DNA from: Epiperipatus broadwayi
Lineage: Eukaryota; Onychophora; Udeonychophora; Euonychophora; Peripatidae
DNA length: 64,000 nt
Assembly: GCA_028023455.1 (NCBI GenBank)
Contig: JAQFVV010012509.1
Location: forward strand, 188,001 to 252,000
Direction: 5' to 3'
The notes under the pieces were generated by a model, which was not told where the DNA came from, made no database searches, and saw only the letters and a program-made list of their open reading frames with translations. A program made the position numbers and the translations under genes. The first letter of the stretch is position 1, and every line of letters begins with the position of its first letter. Below, piece after piece: positions 21,515-32,289 of the stretch.

Positions 21515-22360
21515 CTCAGAATCATGAGAGTCATTCTCACAGACTTATAGAGAAAAAACACAAAAAATACATTACAATAAGGTCTAAATGAAGGATGTCA
21601 ACACATTCGAAGACTAAATTTCTTTTTCAAATTATGAAGAACTACATTTTTATTTTATTTTACGAGATTCTTCTCATTTTCATTACAATAGCAGATATTT
21701 TATCTTTTTTCTTATTTTTGCTTTTTTTTTTTTTGTCTCACTTCTTATTTTTTAGAGTGTTTTAATGTTATTAAATGTTACATCCTGACATTGCAAGGTG
21801 GGTTTGATGTTCATTGCCAACAAAAATCCATCATTTCAGACTAAAAAAAATGCATTATTCCTCTTTGTCTTAAAATTTATGATGAAGTTATATCAGTATA
21901 TTATGAATGTAAAGGTCAACATTTTAATTCCCATGTTAGTATTATCAATGGATAAGCAGTGGCATGTGGGAAAAAGAAATTAATATCCGAAACCTTATTA
22001 TATGCTTGCTGTTAGTAATAAAATGGGTTTGAAAAATTTAAAAGGAGTTTAAATTTTTCTAAAACATTTAACAATTAAACAAGAAGATTGAGACAATCCA
22101 ATATCTATTTACAAATAAGCTATTTCTCTATACTATATTGAAAATGTTATGAATAAACAGAATGTTTTCATCTGAAAATCAGTAATTAAGATAACTGAAT
22201 TTAGTAAGACAAAGAGACTATTGATTACCATTTATTATTTCCAAAAAAAATTTGTGGCATAAAATATCTTTAAATTCCTATTTTTAAAAAGACAATAATT
22301 GACACAAAAATAAAGATTCCCAAATTTAAGTCATTATTAATTATTGTTTGCACAAATATC
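21515..22360. other. AT-rich spacer, no gene
   Basis: Nothing recognised. Confidence 0.5.
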
Positions 22361-22364
22361 TATG

Positions 22365-22462
22365 TTTTTTTCATATGTCACAGCATCCGCCGGGAGATGA
22401 ACCCACAACTGTCTGCAACCAACTACTTGCTTGCAAGGCAGCTGCGATGACATCTCGGCTAT
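22365..22462 (-). mobile_element. Short tRNA-derived SINE, copy 1
   Basis: On the minus strand the copy runs TAGCCGAGATGTCATCGCAG (A-box-like), then CTTGCAAGCAAGTAGTTGG, then a decayed B box (GGGTTCATCTCCC), then GCTGTGACATATGA and a T run that is its A tail on the other strand. It matches the SINE copies at 41639, 56217 and 63746. It is 5'-truncated by about ten bases compared with the 63746 copy. Confidence 0.8.
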
Positions 22463-22469
22463 GTTCATT

Positions 22470-24560
22470 TACACATTTGTGAAAAAAATGAATCTGTGTA
22501 AGTCTTTTACTATGTTTGTATGTGTGTGATTCATTTCCTAAGTCTCATAATGAATACAACATGATTATCAGTAACTCTTTGGTAATATTTTATTTTCATT
22601 ACACAATTTGACAAAGATATTTTAATTTCTCTTCAAATATTTTTTAATAATAAAATCGTTATAATGTGTAGTTGTACATATATTTAAATATATATAATAT
22701 TCATAAACATGTAATACAACTAAATTTAAAATATCATGTATATTCAGATATTTATAGCTATTACAAATTTTTTTCTTAAAAAAAATGTCTGCATATTTCA
22801 TATATATAAATTTTTTTGTTTCATCTCTTTTTTTCCTTTTTTTTAATGGTCTCATATATATATAAACACCAGAAGCTTCACCTAAATTTATTGTTTTTAT
22901 TAATTACAAGTATTTGAGGCAAGTAGAAACCTAATAGTTTAGATTTTGCTTTCCAAATTTTTTATTAATATTATTTACATATGCTAGAAACTGTGATGAC
23001 CCAAAAATGTCTTTTGAAGCTAAAGTTAAGTTAATAAGACATGATTATTGATAATTTTCTGGAGTTTAATTCTTCTTAATCATATTAACTTACATTATAA
23101 AAGCATGAGTGAGTCTATCATTTAATACTGCATTGCAAAATAATTGTTATTTGCATCAATAAGAAATATAATAGCATTTTTTTTAATCTTAACTATTTCA
23201 TAAAAATATAAAATAAGTTTCAATTAGAATTTTTTTTATCATTATACTAATGACTTGCTAATTATGGAAATAATTTCTTTAAATTTAAAATATTTGAATT
23301 ATTAGTTTTCTGTTGTATATATATTAAATTTATTAAGTGCAAGCAGATAATATAATAATAATAATGTGAAAGGCTAAAGCCTTCAACAGATGCACCTTAA
23401 AAATGTTTATGTGACAGCCAATCAGATGCAATAATGACTACATGTGGAACTCTCAATTCAAAAACACAAGCCAGAACTATAAGAAAAAGATGGAACCCAC
23501 CTTCTTCTCTACTTAAATTTATATATAAATAAGCCAGACTCAAACATTCTAAAGGAACTAAGAGCATGAAGAAAAAGATTTGACAAAAACTTTTAATCAC
23601 TAATTTATATATGCCTATCATCAACATATATTTCTGTTATAATCTAATATTTATATTAATAATATTAAAAATTTATTATTCTACTGAAAAAGTCTGTTTG
23701 GACAAAAAAAATGCTTGGGAATCAAATATTAATGTACAAATTTAAAATAATTTTTGAAAAATATTAGATTAAGGTATATAAAATTAGATAAATATATACT
23801 TTATTGATGAATAAAATTGAAATTTATGTAGACCTAAACTTAAAAAATATTTAAAAAGATTGCAAGCAAAAGCAAGCTCCAATGATGACTATTATTACTC
23901 AATCTCTCCCTGTGTAGAGGGATTTCATATGAAAGATTAATTCATGGAAATTTTTTAAACATTCAACTAAAGTGAATGTTTAAATAAAATTTTAAACTGT
24001 AAAATATGGCATATTTTATATGCTGGTGTTCTACAAGCCAGTTATTTAATTCATATAAGGCTTTTGATGGGAAGAATATGAATTCAGGACTATATATGTT
24101 CATTACTTAAATACTGGTCATAGAATCAGATTTATTGAAAATATGGAAGTTATAAAATATGTTAATGAGATGTATTGAAGATATGGAAGTTAGAGGATAA
24201 TTGGAAATTTTTTTTTTTTTGCTTGTTTGTTTTTTGTAAGTTATGTAAATAATTAGTTGGTTATGGATAAATAAGGTTTTATTTGTAGGTATGGTCATTA
24301 GAAATATATAAAAATGATATATAATTTAGTTTAAGGTATAAGGTATATGTATATAATTAATTTAATAGAGTTTATATAAAGTAATATATAATCTATGGTA
24401 ATTATTTAATTGTAGTTGATGTGTTTTTATTTATTGCATAAAAATAATATGTATACATAAAAACAAAAAAAAATGGGAGGGGGAGTATATGATTATATAA
24501 AATGATTATGTAAATTGAATGTTAGAGGGAATATTGATAGACATAAGGGGCATGTAGAAT
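22470..24560. other. AT-rich spacer, no supported gene
   Basis: Long AT-rich stretch. A more complex block at 23380-23640 (with AGCCAATCAGATGCAATAAT and ATGGAACCCACC) and another at 23870-23950 look like old repeat fragments, but I cannot assign them. A T10 run lies at 24210. Confidence 0.4.
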
Positions 24561-24564
24561 TGTA

Positions 24565-25580
24565 TGGAAAAGAATGGCAGTAGCCGGGCTAACTTATGGT
24601 AACAATGCATTGTGTTAATAAAAGGGTGTTAGATTGCTTAGAAAAAGTATAAAGAGAAGTAAGAAGACATGTGCTAGATACAGATGTGTGGTCAGCAAAG
24701 AATGCAATTCAATGAAAAATAGGATGATCAAGTTTTTATATAAAAGATACAAAAAGTAAAATGAAAATGTTCAGTAGATTGCAATTTATGGCTAATAAGA
24801 GAATAACCAAAGTAGTATTTAATTAGGTTATGAATAAAGGACAGACAACAAGATGGGACAGAAAAGTAGTATGGTATGCAAAAGATTTGAATAAAGCATT
24901 TATGTCAGTATTCTTATATAAAAGGTGGGGTGATTGTGTTAGAATTGTTGAGTGTTATAGTGGCAAGGAATGGGAAATAAGAATAGATGCATTAATAAAA
25001 AATGGGAAGTTGGAGAGATGGAGAACTATTATGGAGAGTAAAAAGAATTTAAATATATATATAGAAGTAATCAGTATATTGGGTGTGAGTTAATTTACAA
25101 TAATAGTAAAAAAAGTAGTTTACTATTTAAGGCTCGACAGAATCATTAGCAACAGGAGAATATATGCATAAATGGAGAAATATGGTTGATTTAGACTGCA
25201 AGTTATGTAAAAAATGCATAGAAAATATTAGACATCTGTCAATTGAATGCAAATGCTTATAAGCAGAAAGGATGCAAATAATGAAGTTGTGGGAGAATAA
25301 ATATAAACAAAGTGATTATACAGAAAGTGGGTTCTTGGTTTTTATGCTGGGTTTAGAAAAAGATAAGAGGAATTTTGATATAAAGATTGTAAAATCGACA
25401 AAGATAATGTTTCAAAAATGGGGTAGCGTAAGATAGAGAAGAATATGGGAAAAACTTAGGATGGGGAATGGAAAGGCAAAGTAAGGTGGCTTACAAGTTT
25501 CCCTGGTTATAGTGGCTGAAAGATTCCTGACACCGAGAAAGGAAAAGTCATAGTGCATCACAACACATCATATCACATGT
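24565..25580 (+). pseudogene. LINE ORF2 C-terminal fragment, lineage 2, copy 3
   Basis: It starts in AVAGLTYGNNALC (aligned to the AVAELIYGN block of copy 2) and carries NKGQTTRWDRKVVWYAKDL at 24830 on. It goes on to the CKLCKKCIENIRHL finger region near 25195 and ends with GATTCCTGACACCGA and an ACATCATATCACAT tail. It begins further downstream than copy 2, so it is a shorter 5'-truncated insertion. Multiple stops are present. Confidence 0.75.
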
Positions 25581-25584
25581 AATT

Positions 25585-26395
25585 GTATTAGAAAAGTGTA
25601 TTTTGAAAAGGCTCTAATATAGGATGAAAACCGGTTCAATAATAAAGAAAATATTTATTTTTATATAGTTGAAAATTTTATTTCACTTGTGTTGGAATCA
25701 TTAATGAATCATGAAGTATACTATTCAGAAATATTAATATAATCAATAATTTTTTTATATGAGTTGAAATTTTTCTAAAAATATTTTTAAAATAAGATCA
25801 AAAAACAAACAAAACATTGTTTTTCAAATTTCTTAATGAATTGAATAAAAATACAAACTTAATTTCATTTTTAATTAGTAAACTATATGACTTATATTGA
25901 TAAATTCCCCAAAATAGAGAAACAAAATACAACATTAAGTGTTTAGTGGAAAGTCAGGATTGGACTTTGTCACTATATTGTTTATACAAAAGGTAATTGG
26001 CAAGATATTAATGTAAAGTAAATGTATAAATAATAATCAAGAAAATAATAAATGTAAATAAATTATAGTAAGTGCAGAATTAAAAACTTCAAAAATAGAA
26101 GAATAAGATGTTTTATATCTTATACTGTATTCTTAGTTTACTTTGAAATATTAAATATAAAATTAATTGGAGAAATATTTATTTCCTAAATGATACTGAA
26201 AAAGCAGTAGCAACTTTTAGTGATTCTATGATAAAGATTACGGCCATCATTGTCTCAATCTAAAAAATTACAAACAAGTATTCTGCTTGATTTCTTCGCA
26301 AATTTATATTAATTATAAGAAAAAAATGAATGTCATAAATTATATATAGAAAAAATAAACAAACTCAGTATTTTATTGGAATAATTTTATCAATT
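25585..26395. other. AT-rich spacer, no gene
   Basis: Nothing recognised. Confidence 0.5.
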
Positions 26396-26397
26396 TT

Positions 26398-27830
26398 AGG
26401 AAATTTCTAGATATGAAATAAAAGATTATCATCATTTGTATGTTGATAGTTTGCAGAGAAATATTAAACATAACCCAAAAGATTTTTGGTCTTGGGTTAA
26501 GGAATTTACTAATATCAAATTCAATTCACTGAATAAAACTGTGAATTCATTAAGTGCAAGAGGTTTTAGAAAAAATCTATATTATATAGTAAAACTAATA
26601 ATTGTTTAGCTGATGGAACTATAGTTTTTGTTGTTAATCATTATGAATTGATAGGTATTATTCAAAATTGGTTATTAAATAAAGAGTAAACACTTTATTA
26701 ATAAGAAACATAAAGAATAAAATTTGTTTCTAATAATGAGACTATTTTTATTATTTAATGTTATGTGACTTTAAAGTCATATATTTACATTGCTCTTACA
26801 AAAATGCGCTTTACCTGAAATATATAAAACATTTAGAATTATTCCACTTTAAAAAAAAGGGTGTCAAAATTGATCCAAAAAATTACAAGCAGGTATCAAT
26901 ATTATATAGCATATCAAAAAAGTTTTTTTTAAAAATATTTATATAATTCTGTTATTTCAAATCCAAAAATGTATACTCAGTTTTCAGCATGGATTATTTA
27001 TCAGATTACTGGAGACAAATTTTACTATAATGTATAATATTATAGCTAACTTTCTAAATGAACAATATCTTCTAAATGTAATATATTTTATCTCAGTAAA
27101 GCTTATGTCATAGCAAGTCATAACATTTTAATATTTGAACTGGATTATTTATGGTTCTCTTCTCCCTTTTTACAATGATTTATAATTCAATTAACTGAAT
27201 GTTCAACTCATGTTTTCACAATTTCAAAAAGGTTGAATTTATTATCAAAGAATGAAGTTCCTAAAGGAAGTATTTTTGGACCTATTTTCTTTTCTTTATA
27301 TATTTGGATATAGATTACATTGCTAATAATTACAATTGATTGTTGATATAATTATTTATTATTGATAATTTATTTAACCACCTAAGATTGCAAAAACTGA
27401 TAAATAATCTTACAATTTAATGCAAAACAAATCAATGCTGAGTGATTTATACAACAATAAAACTTCACTTGGTTTCTTTTATTATTCTATTAATAATAGT
27501 CTTTAGGAAATATAGGATAAAATACTTGGTAGTCTGGTTTAGTTGTAGGTGTATTTTCAACACACCTTGATGAAATTATTTCTAAATGCAATAGGGATTC
27601 CTTATGAACATAGCTAGATAAAAAGATCTTACACAAATATCCATACATTAATCTATTTTTACTGTGGCAATGCAGGTTAAATTTGTTATGGTTCATTGTT
27701 ATTATCAACATTTATAAACCTATTAAAGCCTTTAGTAATTAACTTTATTGTCTTAGTATAAATGACTATTTATTTAGTCTTCTTTCAGAACCTGGAAATT
27801 ATAAATTGATTATTTTTTAGTCTGCTTTCC
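26398..27830 (+). pseudogene. LINE reverse transcriptase remnant, CR1/Jockey-type
   Basis: Blocks in order on the plus strand are: NPKDFWSWVKEFTN (26480, the pre-RT spacer motif), PLF-KKG-like KKKGVKIDPKNYKQVSIL (26850, RT motif 1/2), PKMYTQFS (26970), and VPKGSIFGPIFFSLYI (27245-27305, motif B with the usual Gln replaced by Lys). Degenerate C-terminal blocks reach about 27830. Stops and frameshifts are frequent. The catalytic YADD block could not be found, so it is deleted or decayed. Confidence 0.75.
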
Positions 27831-28032
27831 TTGGTCAAGTTCCAATTTTTAGTGTTTATATAAATATATCAAACCATAGTACTATCTTTATTGTTTAAGG
27901 ATGTTGCCTTAATTACAGGTTGAGATTGCTAATAGCTTAAATATTGATTGTTATTATTATTAATCTATTTTATATAATCTTTGTTTTAACAATTAGTTAT
28001 TGTTCTGTTGTTTAGATAAAAGGTAATCAGTA

Positions 28033-28263
28033 TTTACCTTGCTATGACGTCATGATGGTCAACATTGTTTCTATGCGCTGAATTTTATGTTTACAATGTG
28101 TCTCATTTTTGGACTGAAAATTATAAAAGTCAGCATATAGCGCAGGAATGGGCGGGGGGCTCCGATGTTTTTGCCTGTCTGGAGGACAGGCCAATACATG
28201 CTCAATTATAAAATTCAGCATGTAGAAATAATGTTGACCATCATAACATAATAGCAAGGTAAA
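28033..28263. mobile_element. 231-bp MITE with long terminal inverted repeats and TA flanks
   Basis: The left end TTTACCTTGCTATGACGTCA is mirrored by GCAAGGTAAA at the right, with about 57 bp of arm pairing (ATGATGGTCAACAT and its complement are included). TA lies directly outside both ends, suggesting a Tc1/mariner-type target. The loop is GC-rich (28150-28190, with GGGCGGGGGGCTCCGATG), which is striking here. It has no coding sequence. Confidence 0.75.
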
Positions 28264-28502
28264 TACAGGAATAAGGTAAATATTGTTATGAGTATAAATT
28301 GCAAAACATAATAAAAAGTTTTTTTTTAATGTACAATTAGCTGTTGGCAATAAAATTTATCTTGTAGTAGAAGGATGTTGAATGAAATGATATTTTAAAA
28401 AAAAATTGTTTTGAATAAAATATAGATGTATCAAAGCTTATTATATAACATAATTTATAGAAGCCCTAATATACAAAGGAATGATTTATTGGTAATTATA
28501 AA

Positions 28503-29539
28503 GTAATCGGGATTGGCCACTTGAAGGCGCTGTTGGCAGTCAAAAACAATACAATACAATGTTCAGTGCCGTGTGATTTTTAAATCGAATCGCTGGTTTT
28601 TTTTTTGCTTATTAATTTATTGATTGCTATAACTTTTTTTTTTCATGCCTTTTTATTAAAAAAGTTGTTTAATTTTAATTTTGTATTTAGTAAATGACAA
28701 CCTTTTTTTTTATTTTTAAATTGCTGTTTTTGGACAAAGCTGCTACTCTGCGATGTCTATTTAGCGATGTCTTTTGCTTAATTATTACTTTCTACATAAC
28801 AAAACAACTGTGTAGGGTTAGGGTTAGGTTTAGGGTTAGTTTTAGGGTTAGTGTTCTGTTATTTGTAATGCTAAAATAAAAGATATCAAAATCGTAACCA
28901 TAGTCAGACAAAAGAAAGAAACTCAAACTTTTTTAAACAACAACAAACATATGTCTTCTTTACTTATTAAACTTGTTTATAATATGTGTTTTCTATGAAA
29001 TTTACAAAAAATCGTGTATATTTTTATTGGACAGCAGAAATACTCGGCTTCTGTTGTCGGCAACTGCGAAAAAGTTACGCATTCGCCATCCATTTTATCG
29101 ACTACGTGGTATTTCATATGAAAACGAGATTTTGCATGCGATATCGGCTGAATTCTTTTTTACCTACACTCAGCAAGCTTTTACACCTTACACATTCTCT
29201 AAACAAGGGTGTGGTCATTTAGAAAATTACTATAAATTCATGTTTATTAAATTAATTATAAATACAAATATTGTGTAATGTAGATTGTAAAAATTTGACT
29301 AATCCAAGCAAACATACATATATATCAAACTGTACATGAAAGATAAGTGTGTGGATTCACAATAACTGTCGCGAAGCAGAAATAGACCATATTATTTCTG
29401 CGTTATGTCATCATAAATGGCCTTCTAATGGCTAAGACAAATATAGATGTTTTCTATAGCCGTAAGTCAGGCCTTGTAAACGGCATTTGTTAGGTGTTTT
29501 GGCGAGCCAGAACGCCATTAAGTGGCCAAGCCCGATTAC
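28503..29539. mobile_element. 1.04-kb DNA transposon, non-autonomous, unassigned superfamily
   Basis: The ends are inverted repeats of about 27 bp. The left starts GTAATCGGGATTGGCCACTT; the right end is the complement of GTAATCGGGCTTGGCCACTT. They are flanked by an 8-bp duplication, ATTATAAA (28495-28502) and ATTATAAG (29540-29547), with one mismatch. The 8-bp size fits hAT, P or Merlin-like families, but the termini match none I can name. The interior has a (TTAGGG)-like patch and a more GC-rich stretch at 29030-29200 with no recognised protein. Confidence 0.8.
28813..28851 (+). repeat. Interstitial telomere-like repeat (TTAGGG variants)
   Basis: About six irregular units of TAGGGT/TTAGGG type occur in 39 bp inside the 1.04-kb transposon. 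TTAGGG is the usual animal telomere repeat outside insects and nematodes, but so short a patch inside a transposon is no evidence of a chromosome end. Confidence 0.8.
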
Positions 29540-30140
29540 ATTATAAGTACCATTTCATTTTATATTAAAAGATTTAATGATAATTACTTTTTAAAATTGG
29601 GCCATGATTAGAATACCAGTATTATAACTTACTTTCAAATTTGGGATATTCAGTTTGAAACTTGATAACTTTGTATATAAAAATGTTTTCCAAATGCTAT
29701 ACTATAATTACAATATAACTCTATTGTCTGTATTAAATGCTTAATGAAACAGATTTATTCTAATTCGATACACAAAAAATACTGTGGTATTAGAGCTGCG
29801 ACATGAAGAATTATAATCGTTTAATCATTAAATTAATTAGGTTATTGAATCAAAAACACATTTTAAAATCTATATTAAAAAAAAAAACAATTTAATAAAA
29901 AAAAAATATATGAAAAGCATTAATGTGAAGAATAGTTAAAATTCGTGTTTAAATCAAATTGAGTGTGTGTTCACAAGTGCATATTCTGCATAATCTATTT
30001 TAATACATTGGACAGGCTTACATCTGCATTTATATATGTAATATATGCTGGATTCGAACTCAGACTTTCACACGACCTACAACTCTCAGTGCCATCTTAT
30101 ACTGCTGACTCACCTGATCACACACATGTTGAAAAGATAA

Positions 30141-30200
30141 ATAATCACCAATAACCGTATTTTGTGCTAAACCAGCACTCATTAAAGTATGAAGATTGGT
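30141..30200 (-). ncRNA. Hammerhead motif in left arm of family E, core decayed
   Basis: This is the mirror of the ribozyme at 30247-30305. On the minus strand stem II is still perfect (GTGCT, loop GGTTT, AGCAC), but the core reads TTTAATGAG instead of CTGATGAG, and CAAAA instead of CGAAA. Those are invariant positions, so this arm should not cleave. Confidence 0.7.
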
Positions 30201-30246
30201 TATCTTATATAAAGCTGAGTACTAATTGTATATATGTGTAGAGATA

Positions 30247-30305
30247 GTAATCTGAATCAACTGATGAGTGCTGGTTTAGCACGAAATACGCATATTGGTG
30301 ATTAT
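30247..30305 (+). ncRNA. Hammerhead ribozyme, type I, complete core
   Basis: In order: stem I outer GTAATC (pairs with GATTAT), bulge TGA, inner ATCAA (pairs with TTGGT); CTGATGA; a perfect 5-bp stem II GTGCT/AGCAC with loop GGTTT; GAAA; a 2-bp stem III (AT with AT) closed by ACGC; cleavage triplet ATA just before TTGGT. All invariant core bases are present. The compact stem III is typical of hammerheads in animal retroelements. The ribozyme lies beside the symmetry centre of the 882-bp palindrome. Confidence 0.85.
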
Positions 30306-30669
30306 TTATCTTTTCAACATGTATGTGATCAGGTGAGTCAGCAATATAAGATGGCACTGAGAGTTGTAGGTCGTGTGAAAGTCTGAGCTCGAATCCAGCA
30401 TATATTACATATATAAATGCAGATGTAAGTCTGTACAATGTATTAAAATAGGTTATGCAGAATATGCACGTGCAAACACACACTCAATTTGATTTAAACA
30501 CGCATTTTAACTATTCTTCACATTAATGCTTTTCGTATTTTTTTTTTGTTAAATTGTTGTTGTTTTTTAATGTAGATTTTAAAATGTGTTTTTGATTCAA
30601 TAACCTAATTAATTTAATGATTGAACGATTATAATTATTCATGTCGCAGCTCTAATACCACAGTACCCA

Positions 30670-31500
30670 ACAGTTTTATTCTTTTTTAAAAATGCAATAA
30701 GTTTTTTTTTTTTGTGGTGATGTTAAATAAATTATGCAGCAATAAGAAAAACAACAACAAACGTTTGAATTATTTTTTTTGCATATTTAAAAATTTGGGG
30801 AAATTTTTTCTCCCCAATATTGATTTGGTTTCGCTTTCTTCAAAAATCTTCTTTAAAATATATTCGTTTATTTTTGTTTTAAAAAGTCATTAGTTTATTT
30901 TTATTCTTAAACAATAAAAAAATTACATATATTTAAGTTTGTTTTTTTTCATTAAAATTTCATTTTTCAAAATTAAATTAAAAATAAACATAACTTTTAT
31001 ATCGATTAAAAAATAACTGAAGAAAAAATAATTTATATATATATCTGTAATTATATACGTTATATTCCTTTCATCCTTTAGAATTAATTGCTAAATGTTT
31101 AAAAAAATTCAAAATTTATTTAAACTTACACGTTTCATGTGATTTATTTTTCTTCCAACTTCAGTCGTTATTTACGTGACTAATGGGTGTTACTAGTATG
31201 GAAGTCGAACATGGGTCTTTTAGATTCATCATTGCTGAATATAAGATGATGAACTAGCGAACTAAGCTATTCTTTCAAAAACCCACAGTCAGTAAAAATT
31301 TTATATACTTAGCTATAATAGTCTTTCTGATTTCTCCATTTTTTTTAAGGTCAAGATTTTCAAATATTGTGAATTATCAGATTAGTTTGACTTATGGATT
31401 ATTTGTTATTGTCACATGAGCAAGTATTTTAAATTTTCTTATTTGTATTTTTCCTTCCTGTACAATATTTTTATTTTTGCCTAATCAAACATGTTCTATG
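30670..31500. other. AT-rich spacer, no gene
   Basis: T runs and AT-rich sequence. A more complex stretch at 31140-31290 (with CGTTATTTACGTGACTAATGG) is unassigned. Confidence 0.45.
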
Positions 31501-31663
31501 ATATTAAATCACTAAACATCATATGATCATCATTTCTTATGCTTGCTCATAACTGTTATTAAAACAGGCAAAACTCTCCATACAGTAGTGCCACTCAGTG
31601 CAAGCCAAAGCAATCAATGGTTGCCAGAAGACTTGTGCATAAATCCCTATCTAGTGACTACTC

Positions 31664-31722
31664 ATCCAAAATCCCCAGACTAGTATCTGGCTTGTGGACT
31701 TCATCAGTGAGGAGCCTTGAAT
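31664..31722 (-). ncRNA. Hammerhead in family D copy 3, left unit
   Basis: The minus strand keeps CTGATGA, stem I (TCCTCA with TGGGGA) and a GTC cleavage triplet, but GAAA has become GATA and stem II has a mismatch. The A14 change hits an invariant base, so activity is unlikely. Confidence 0.7.
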
Positions 31723-32096
31723 CTGAGAGCACTGCATCTAGATCTTAGGATCTAATGCAACCTTCCAGCATTGATTACTCTGGTTTACACTGAGTCACAC
31801 TACTGTATGGAGAGTTTTTCCTGTTTTAATAACAGTTATGAGCAAGCGTAAGAAATGGTGATCATGTTTGTGGTTTAATACCAATCCTGCCTAATAGGAT
31901 TAAAGAACCAAAGACACCAAAATGTATGGATACTGAACTGAGTTCAGACCTATATGATCATATAAGCTAATGAGCTTAGATTGAAAATATTATTGTGTTT
32001 TCAATTTTATTCTCATACTTTTGTAGTTAAGTAGAGATAAAAAGTGGCTGCTGGAGGGTTGCATTAGATCCTAAGATTTAGGTGCAGTGCTCTCAG

Positions 32097-32155
32097 ATCC
32101 AAGGCTCCTCTCTAAAGAAAGCCATAAGCTAGAATCTAATCAGGGGATATTGGAT
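32097..32155 (+). ncRNA. Hammerhead in family D copy 3, right unit, decayed
   Basis: The plus-strand counterpart keeps both stem I halves (ATCCA with TGGAT, and most of the inner helix) and the AGC/GCT stem II, but the CTGATGA core reads CTCTAAAGA and GAAA reads GAAT. It is recognisable only by homology to copy 1. Confidence 0.55.
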
Positions 32156-32289
32156 GAGTAGGTGCTAGATAGGGATTTTATTCACAAGCCTTCTGGCATC
32201 CATTGATTACTCTGGCTTGCACTGAGTGGCACTACTATACGGAGGGTTTTGCCTGTTTTAATGGTGTATGCATAAAAAGCTATTTTAGA

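Larger units (their letters stand above)
29782..30663. mobile_element. 882-bp palindromic element with hammerhead and tRNA-like box, family E
   Basis: The two halves (29782-30185 and 30250-30663) are inverted copies starting CTGTGGTATTAGAGCTGCG and ending in its complement, with TA outside each end. Each arm contains a hammerhead motif near the centre and, further out, a B-box-like tRNA promoter block (GAGCTCGAATCC at 30385-30396, mirrored at 30050-30061), preceded by an A-box-like TGAGTCAGCAATATAAG. Open frames in the arms mirror each other and are not genes. A decayed relative of the ribozyme part is at 3640-3775. Confidence 0.8.
31504..32262. mobile_element. Family D copy 3, with two opposed hammerhead units
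   Basis: The left part (31504 to about 31770) and right part (31771-32262) are inverted copies of the family D unit, so ribozyme regions occur on both strands. The left end TTAAATCACTAAACATCATA and right end GGGTTTTGCCTGTTTTAAT match the ends of copy 1. Flanks (CTATGATA and GTATGCATA) may be a decayed target duplication. It ends about 30 bp from the 3' end of a Penelope-like element. Confidence 0.75.

Noticed and set aside
28813-28851. Chromosome end or telomere
   Set aside because: Only about six irregular units, inside a transposon, with unique sequence on both sides.
29963-30483. Two similar protein frames, one on each strand
   Set aside because: They are mirror readings of the palindrome arms; similarity comes from the inverted repeat, not from gene duplication.
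29782-30663. TA duplication as proof that family E is a Tc1/mariner element
   Set aside because: Two bases matching by chance in AT-rich DNA is likely. The ribozyme and tRNA-like box fit a retroelement better, so the mechanism is left open.
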